Positions 20,877 to 25,889 of a DNA stretch of 25,889 nucleotides are shown one piece after another (the stretch's first letter is position 1; each line of letters begins with the position of its first letter). The notes under the pieces were generated by a model. It was given only the letters and a program-made list of their open reading frames with translations, searched no databases and was not told the DNA's origin. A program made the translations under genes and the position numbers. This DNA is from a virus, in the IMG/VR virus record IMGVR_UViG_3300025543_000180, positions 1 through 25,889 of that record, one strand, 5' to 3'.

Positions 20877-23800
20877 ATGGCCACAGCTTACGAACGTTTT
20901 TTAAAAGATAAAGAACAAGAAATAGAATTACAAACTCTTCCTGGAGACATTAGAGATGTAGAGGACTCTAAAAAATTTATCTTAAAAGCTATTGAAGAAG
21001 GAACAGAACCTAAAAAACCTGTTAAAACTTTTGCAGCTCCAGAGCCTACAAGTATATTAAGTTTATACTTTAGAATGGGTGGAGGTACCAATCAAAGAAT
21101 AGCAGCTGCTTTATCAGGACAAGAAGATCCTTTATCATTAGTTAGAAAAGCACAGAAACAATTACCTGAAAAAGATTATATATCTGGATTAGATGAAATT
21201 GTAAAAGGTTTAGATAAAGGTTTATATAACCTTCAACATAGTACAGCTTCATTATTATTAGCAGGAACTGATTTAGCTGCTAATACAGATTTACTATCAA
21301 AACTAGATGAAATAGCTGAAATAGAAGATCCGGGTGATACTTCTACAATAAGAGGTAAGGCTACAGAAGTATTAAGTCAGTATGGTATTCCAGGGACACT
21401 AATTACAAAAATTGTAGGTAGATTGAAACCCGTTATAAAAATGAGAAAGGCTGCTAATGCAGTTACTGGAGGTAAATTAAAAAAAGTAGCTACCGTAGCA
21501 ACAAGATCAGTTGAAGGTGCAACTATTGTTGGAGCTACAGATTTTCTGGCATCTGAACCCAATAGACCTTCTTTATTTTTTGAACCAGAAAAAACTGAAG
21601 GTTTAACTGGTAGGGAAAGAGCTGGAGCAGAATTAAGAAATAAAATTAAATATGGTTTTGAAGGAACAATTGTTGGAGGTGGTTTTCCTTTAATAGGTAA
21701 AGCAACTCAATTGGGATATAAATATTCTCTTGGACCTGTTTTAAAAACAAGTGCTAAATTAGGAGCTAAAGGAATTGACAACACTGTTGTCAGACCCGTG
21801 TCTTATTTATTATCAAGACCTGCTATTGCACCTGCTGTTAAAGGAACAGCTAAAGTACTTGAAAAAGGAGGAGAACTTGCTTTAACAAAAGTTATTAATC
21901 CACTTATTGTTTCAGCAATTGCTAGAAGAGGTATATATCAATTACCTCCATTTAAACAATGGAGATTAGGTGATGTAACAAGTTCAGATATAAAAGAGAG
22001 ATCTCTTAAAAAATTTGATAATTTTTTATCTGGATTTAGATCTTATGGAAAAATGCCAAAAGATATTGAAGGTATTTCAGAGACAGCTAATTTATATATT
22101 AAAAGTAGAGCAAAAAGATTTGATAAAATTTATGAAGGAATAGAAAATACAGCATATAGATTAGCAAAAGGTTTTGAAGATCAATACAACACAGCAACTA
22201 CATCTAAACCTTTGCAAAAATATTATTTAGATTTAATAGAAGAATTTTTAGTAGATCAAAAAAAATTGTCTGCTATACCCGATGAGCTTCAATCATATGC
22301 AAAAGATTTAAAAAATCAATTAATAAAACAAAGAACTGAATTAATTAAATCACTACCTAAAGGTGAAAAATCAAGTGAACTTGCAAAACAATTAGTTAAT
22401 ACAGATGTAAAAGATATTAAAAAATATTTAGTTAGATCTTTTGAGACATTTAGAAACGAAAACTGGGTGCCCCCTAAACAAGTTTTTGATGATGCTAAAG
22501 AATATCTTTTAAGTAAAATTATAATGAAATCACCTGCTTTAAAAGATTCAGCGAGATTAGCTCATCCGAATTTAAAACCAGAAGAAGCATATCAATTATT
22601 GGCTGAAAGTAGCGTCAATGAAATTTTGAGAATTGGGAGAACAGAAGGTATGGTTCCTCTTAAAGCGTTAAGGGAAATTGGGACTAAACTATTAAGAAGT
22701 GATAAATATAAATTTTTACAAACAGGAGAAGAATTACCACAAGTAGTTCAAAAACTTCTTGGTAAAGAAAAAAATTTAAAAGCATCCATAATGAATACAA
22801 CTGGTGAAATGATAGCAACTATGGCAAATAAAAGAGCTGCAGATAAAATAGCTGCATCTGGTTTAAAAAATGGATGGATATTTAATTCATATGATGATGC
22901 ACTTGCTGCAGGTAAATCTGCTGCACAAGAGATTACAAAAGTTTCAAGATTAGGTGATATGGAATCAAGTTTAAAAGGTAAATTTGCTCTTCCAGAATAT
23001 GTGCAAGCTTTTAGTGGTGAAGCTCAAGGTTTCAATAAACTTATGTTAAATTCAATTTGGAGAGCTGTCATAGGTGGAAAATCACTTGTTCAAATGGGTA
23101 AAACTCTTTACTCACCTCAAACTCAAGTTAGAAACGTAACTTCAGCTGCGTTTTTTGCTTTAATGCAAGGACATATTGGACACAACGCTAGTGTAACAAA
23201 TGCAATGAAAATTACATTAGATGATATTTTCAAAGCTGGAAAAAGAAATATAGATGAAACTGAATTTAATGAATATGTGGAAAAATTAGTTCGACTTGGT
23301 GTATGGGATGAAAACGTTGTAGCATCTGAGTTAAAAGCAATTATGGATGGAATTAAAAAAAATCAAATAAATACGACAGATAAATTAATGGATAAATTAT
23401 TTAAAATGGCTCCAACAGATAAAGTTACAAAACTATATTCAGGTGGTGATAACTTATGGAAACATTATGGTTATGAATATGGTAAATCACAATTGTCAAT
23501 GGCTTTTAAAAATATAGACGAAGTTGCTGAATGGTGGAAACATATGACAGGAACTAAATTTAATTTAAATAATTCATTAACCGGAACTAAAAAAACATTT
23601 GATGATGCTTTAGATGAAGCATCTGCTTATTTATTAAGAAATACTTATCCAACGTATAGTAAAGTACCTCCAATTATACAGGCTCTTAGAGTTACACCAA
23701 TAGGAAACTTTGTATCTTTCCCTGCAGAAATATTAAGAACAGGTGCTAATACTTTATTTATTGGTCTAAGAGAAATGTCTCATTCTAATCCCGCTATAAG

Positions 23801-25295
23801 ACAAATGGGAATTAGAAGAATGATAGGTGCCATTATGACAAGTTATGGATTAGGAAAAGGAATAACAGAATTAACACAAGTATTAACTAATACAACAAGT
23901 GCACAATGGGATGCATATAAAAGATCAGGTGCAGCTCCATGGAACAAAAACTCTAACTTACTTGCAATTAAAGAATGGAAAAATGGTGAAAGTAAAGCTA
24001 TAAATTTTTCTTACTTTAGTCCGTACGATAGTTTATGGGCTCCTTTTTCTGCTGCAATGGCAAAAGCAGAGCAACAAGATTTAAATCCACAAGAAACAGA
24101 AGCATTTGTAATGGATATGATGTTTTCTGAAGGTGGACCCGTGTTTACGTTTCTATCACCATTTGTATCAGAGCCTCTAGGTTATGATAGATTTATAGAT
24201 GTAACCACTAGAGCAGGTAAGAAAAAAGAAGGTGGTTCTATTTATACAGAATCAGATGATTTAACTGCTAAATTTTATAAATCATTCAAACATGTTTTAG
24301 ATGGTATTCAACCAGGTGCTTTTGTTAGTGGTTCTAAAATTAAAAATGCACTAGAAAAAGATTTAGCTGGAGGAGGTAAACCTATAAATTTAAGAGATGA
24401 ATTGTTGGCATTATTTGCTGGAGTTAGAATTATTAATATTGATGCTAAAAAAGATTTAACTTATGCTGCTTCTACTTTAAATAGATTACTTAGAGCAGTT
24501 GATGAAAAAGAAAATTTTTATACTTCTAAAAATTTTGTTAACAAAACACCTACTGATATAGTTAATACTTTTGAACAGATGCAAGATGAAGCATTTAGAC
24601 TTCAAAAAGATATGTATATTACAATAAAAGATTTACAATTATTAGATTTAAGTAAAAATAAAATTGAAGAAATTTTAGAATCAACTGGTTTAAATAAAAA
24701 ATTAGTTAGTAACTTAATGGATGGAGAATTTACTCCTGTTAATTATTCATTACCTAGATTTGAAAGAAAAATAGAAGAAGTAAAGGCAGCAATGAGTAAA
24801 TATTCAGAAGACTCTCCTACGTATAATTACTTCACAAATAGTAATTTTTTATTTCCAGAAACAAAATTAGATAGCGTAATAGATAAATATGATGGTAAAA
24901 AATTCTTTAAGGAAATATACAATCCAGAAACAAAACAGACTGAAGGTGGTTATTATCCTGAAAGAGAATCATATAAATTAAAAGAAAATGGAACACTTGA
25001 ATATGATGAAAATGGTAATCCGATTCCTGAAAGAGGATTTGTTGGTAGAGCATTAGAAAAAGCAGTTGATACTATTAAATCTATACCAAAAAGATTTGCA
25101 TTACCTGGACAAGATTTATTTAGTAAAGCTCCACAAAAACCATTACCACCTACACCAATGCCTAATCAACAAGTGGTACAGACTGCAGCGCTTCCGGCTT
25201 CAGGGGTCATGAATCAAGGTTTGACTGCAACAGAAAATGCGTTATTATCAGAAGAAGAAAAACAAATTAGATTAAGATCAAGAGGTTTAGTATAA
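20877..25295 (+). CDS. Very large virion protein, candidate DNA-ejection protein, 1472 aa
   Basis: The longest gene in the window, one base after the previous stop, with GGAGG upstream. The 1472 residues are mostly helical and Lys/Glu/Ala-rich. A Gly-rich hydrophobic segment lies at about 262-275 (FEGTIVGGGFPLIG). Residues ~735-770 (SPQTQVRNVTSAAFFALMQG at 746-765) form a block I recall as conserved in the large proteins of marine podoviruses. The C-terminus is Pro-rich (PQKPLPPTPMPNQQ), ending LTATENALLSEEEKQIRLRS, a tail also seen in other marine phage proteins. No lysozyme or protease motif was found. Size, place after other internal-type proteins and before lysis genes suggest an analogue of T7 gp16; this is by position, not homology. 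Confidence 0.6.
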   Translation: MATAYERFLKDKEQEIELQTLPGDIRDVEDSKKFILKAIEEGTEPKKPVKTFAAPEPTSILSLYFRMGGGTNQRIAAALSGQEDPLSLVRKAQKQLPEKDYISGLDEIVKGLDKGLYNLQHSTASLLLAGTDLAANTDLLSKLDEIAEIEDPGDTSTIRGKATEVLSQYGIPGTLITKIVGRLKPVIKMRKAANAVTGGKLKKVATVATRSVEGATIVGATDFLASEPNRPSLFFEPEKTEGLTGRERAGAELRNKIKYGFEGTIVGGGFPLIGKATQLGYKYSLGPVLKTSAKLGAKGIDNTVVRPVSYLLSRPAIAPAVKGTAKVLEKGGELALTKVINPLIVSAIARRGIYQLPPFKQWRLGDVTSSDIKERSLKKFDNFLSGFRSYGKMPKDIEGISETANLYIKSRAKRFDKIYEGIENTAYRLAKGFEDQYNTATTSKPLQKYYLDLIEEFLVDQKKLSAIPDELQSYAKDLKNQLIKQRTELIKSLPKGEKSSELAKQLVNTDVKDIKKYLVRSFETFRNENWVPPKQVFDDAKEYLLSKIIMKSPALKDSARLAHPNLKPEEAYQLLAESSVNEILRIGRTEGMVPLKALREIGTKLLRSDKYKFLQTGEELPQVVQKLLGKEKNLKASIMNTTGEMIATMANKRAADKIAASGLKNGWIFNSYDDALAAGKSAAQEITKVSRLGDMESSLKGKFALPEYVQAFSGEAQGFNKLMLNSIWRAVIGGKSLVQMGKTLYSPQTQVRNVTSAAFFALMQGHIGHNASVTNAMKITLDDIFKAGKRNIDETEFNEYVEKLVRLGVWDENVVASELKAIMDGIKKNQINTTDKLMDKLFKMAPTDKVTKLYSGGDNLWKHYGYEYGKSQLSMAFKNIDEVAEWWKHMTGTKFNLNNSLTGTKKTFDDALDEASAYLLRNTYPTYSKVPPIIQALRVTPIGNFVSFPAEILRTGANTLFIGLREMSHSNPAIRQMGIRRMIGAIMTSYGLGKGITELTQVLTNTTSAQWDAYKRSGAAPWNKNSNLLAIKEWKNGESKAINFSYFSPYDSLWAPFSAAMAKAEQQDLNPQETEAFVMDMMFSEGGPVFTFLSPFVSEPLGYDRFIDVTTRAGKKKEGGSIYTESDDLTAKFYKSFKHVLDGIQPGAFVSGSKIKNALEKDLAGGGKPINLRDELLALFAGVRIINIDAKKDLTYAASTLNRLLRAVDEKENFYTSKNFVNKTPTDIVNTFEQMQDEAFRLQKDMYITIKDLQLLDLSKNKIEEILESTGLNKKLVSNLMDGEFTPVNYSLPRFERKIEEVKAAMSKYSEDSPTYNYFTNSNFLFPETKLDSVIDKYDGKKFFKEIYNPETKQTEGGYYPERESYKLKENGTLEYDENGNPIPERGFVGRALEKAVDTIKSIPKRFALPGQDLFSKAPQKPLPPTPMPNQQVVQTAALPASGVMNQGLTATENALLSEEEKQIRLRSRGLV

Positions 25296-25363
25296 TGATT
25301 TATTTGGGCGGTCAGATAGTATCAAACTATTGGGTTTTTTATTCAGCGGGGGTTGAATTCTAA
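25295..25363 (+). CDS. Micro-ORF, 22 aa, coupled to both neighbours
   Basis: ATG 25295 shares its A with the stop of the 1472-residue gene, and the stop TAA 25361-25363 shares its last A with the ATG of the holin-like gene. The frame is 22 codons and encodes a hydrophobic aromatic peptide containing GGQIVSNYWVFYSAG. AGAGG lies about ten bases before the start, and GGGGG within the frame (25348-25352) serves the next gene. It could be a tiny membrane peptide or a coupling leader that keeps ribosomes moving into the next gene. It is too short for homology; the double TAATG arrangement is the evidence. Confidence 0.45.
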   Translation: MIYLGGQIVSNYWVFYSAGVEF

Positions 25364-25593
25364 TGGCTAACGGCAAACATCCAGAAGATACAGGGGAACA
25401 TTTAATGGCATTATATGGACACATAGAAGGCGTGAAAAAAGACATCAATCATTTACATAGAGATATTGAAAAAGTAAATTCTAAAATAGAAGACATTGAA
25501 AAGAAAACAGATCGTCTTTTATATTGGATTATCGGCGGCGCATTTACAACAATCCTGACACTAACGGGATTATTTAATTTATTCTTGAATTAA
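25363..25593 (+). CDS. Holin-like / XhlA-type coiled-coil membrane protein, 76 aa
   Basis: A 76-residue protein with a helix from about 12 to 50 carrying heptad-like Leu/Ile/Val spacing (LMALYGHIEGVKKDINHLHR, 14-33; VNSKIEDIEKKTDRL), directly followed by one membrane segment at about 53-75 (LLYWIIGGAFTTILTLTGLF). This coiled-coil plus C-terminal anchor is the layout of XhlA/haemolysin-type phage proteins that work with holins and lysins. It could also be a small tail- or membrane-anchored protein. No endolysin is in the window, so the lysis role is inferred from layout. GGGGG (25348-25352) is a plausible binding site ten bases ahead. The start is coupled to the micro-ORF. Confidence 0.65.
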   Translation: MANGKHPEDTGEHLMALYGHIEGVKKDINHLHRDIEKVNSKIEDIEKKTDRLLYWIIGGAFTTILTLTGLFNLFLN

Positions 25594-25612
25594 TTTAAAT
25601 TATTACTATATT
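25585..25612 (+). promoter_or_regulatory. Candidate sigma70-type promoter of the hsp20 gene
   Basis: TTGAAT (25585-25590) and TATATT (25607-25612) lie 16 bases apart; the -35 matches four and the -10 five of six consensus positions. The -35 overlaps the end of the holin-like gene. A transcript would start near 25619, giving a leader of about 50 bases that begins at the hairpin 25618-25640. Confidence 0.5.
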
Positions 25613-25617
25613 AACGG

Positions 25618-25640
25618 TGGGTTGCTTTAGGAAGGACCCA
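25618..25640 (+). promoter_or_regulatory. Hairpin at the 5' end of the predicted hsp20 leader
   Basis: TGGGT (25618-25622) pairs with ACCCA (25636-25640), and CTT (25625-25627) with AAG (25632-25634) around a TAGG loop, leaving a small internal bulge. There is no T-run after it, so it is unlikely to be a terminator. The binding site GGAGG (25660-25664) of the next gene is outside the hairpin. It may stabilise the mRNA end or regulate the chaperone. Confidence 0.4.
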
Positions 25641-25669
25641 TAAACTAACTGTCTAACACGGAGGTTATT

Positions 25670-25889
25670 ATGACAAATCTACTAAATACTTTCCTAAATA
25701 CATCAATCGGTTTTGATCCATTTTTCGATGGACGAGACAATTGGTTAACATCTAAACCAAGTTATCCTTTTTATAATATTAAAAAGGAATCTGAAAATAA
25801 ATACATTATAGAAATAGCTTTAGCAGGTTTTGCTAAAGAAGATATTGATATTCATCAAACAGATGAAATATTAACTATCGAAGCTTCTG
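25670..25889 (+). CDS. Small heat-shock protein Hsp20 (IbpA-like), partial
   Basis: ATG 25670 follows GGAGG by five bases. The 73 residues available begin with NTSIGFDPFFD (10-20), like the N-terminus of IbpA-type proteins (SAIGFDRLF), then YPFYNIKKES (32-41), and YIIEIALAGFAKEDIDIHQ (45-63), the first strands of the alpha-crystallin domain with the typical AGF turn, and ILTIEAS. The gene runs off the window, so the C-terminal I-x-I motif cannot be checked. Hsp20 proteins hold unfolding proteins in an ATP-independent way. They are known from marine phages, where they probably protect folding of virion proteins during infection. It has its own promoter candidate and leader hairpin. Confidence 0.88.
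   Translation, partial: MTNLLNTFLNTSIGFDPFFDGRDNWLTSKPSYPFYNIKKESENKYIIEIALAGFAKEDIDIHQTDEILTIEAS

Noticed and set aside
20877-25295. T7 gp16-type lysozyme domain at the start of the largest protein
   Set aside because: No catalytic Glu-containing transglycosylase motif could be recognised in the N-terminal region; the similarity to gp16 is one of size and position only.
25618-25665. ROSE-type or fourU RNA thermometer before hsp20
   Set aside because: The hairpin contains TTGCT and AGGA, but the actual binding site (25660-25664) is outside it and is not paired by any clear upstream stretch.

Overview
This window is a stretch of an AT-rich tailed-bacteriophage genome, almost certainly from an uncultured marine phage. 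It resembles pelagiphage-like or cyanophage-like podoviruses known from ocean metagenomes. All convincing genes are on the + strand, tightly packed, and encode virion structure and assembly plus some host-interaction functions. There is no rRNA, tRNA, CRISPR array, insertion sequence, integrase or polymerase in the window. The podovirus call rests on a P22/T7-style gatekeeper (1536-2258), a tail-hub protein like P22 gp10 or T7 gp12 (11657-13597), and a run of candidate ejection proteins (17975-25295), with no tape measure or sheath. The host cannot be read from the sequence; SAR11-like bacteria are a guess from gene content.

Layout. (1) 1-1231: end of the probable major capsid protein and a strong hairpin terminator; two small overlapping unknown genes; a promoter-bearing leader with an inverted repeat; a small probable head-decoration gene closed by a UUCG-loop terminator. 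(2) 1246-3897: small structural genes, including the gp4-like gatekeeper and a second connector-like protein. (3) 3909-11616: an adhesin locus with two fibres sharing a nearly identical 101-residue C-terminal tip, a LamG lectin set inside 22-residue repeats, a small coiled-coil protein, a tail-fibre-chaperone-like protein, and a LamG-SPRY protein followed by its triplicated partner domain in a separate, 1-nt-overlapping gene. (4) 11657-16099: the tail hub and five small or medium virion-type proteins, mostly joined by TAATG stop/start junctions. (5) 16080-17919: two overlapping glycosyltransferases (GT-B, then GT-A). (6) 17975-25295: four candidate internal virion proteins, ending with one of 1472 residues; two carry the short GGRIG(F/Y) motif. 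(7) 25295-25889: a 22-codon micro-ORF coupled on both sides, an XhlA/holin-like membrane protein, then a promoter and 5' hairpin leading into an Hsp20 chaperone gene cut by the window end.

How it works together: regions 1, 2 and 4 build the capsid, neck and hub; region 3 supplies receptor-binding surfaces; region 5 probably modifies sugars on host or virion; region 6 is probably packaged and ejected with DNA; region 7 leads into lysis and stress functions. The most notable signals are an in-frame -1 slippery heptamer (A AAA AAT) that would join the two adhesin genes at 10546, the doubly coupled micro-ORF before the holin-like gene, near-consensus internal promoters, a possible leaderless tail-hub gene, and promoter-plus-5'-hairpin leaders at several transcription units. 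Function calls come from reading the translations against remembered families; no database search was run.
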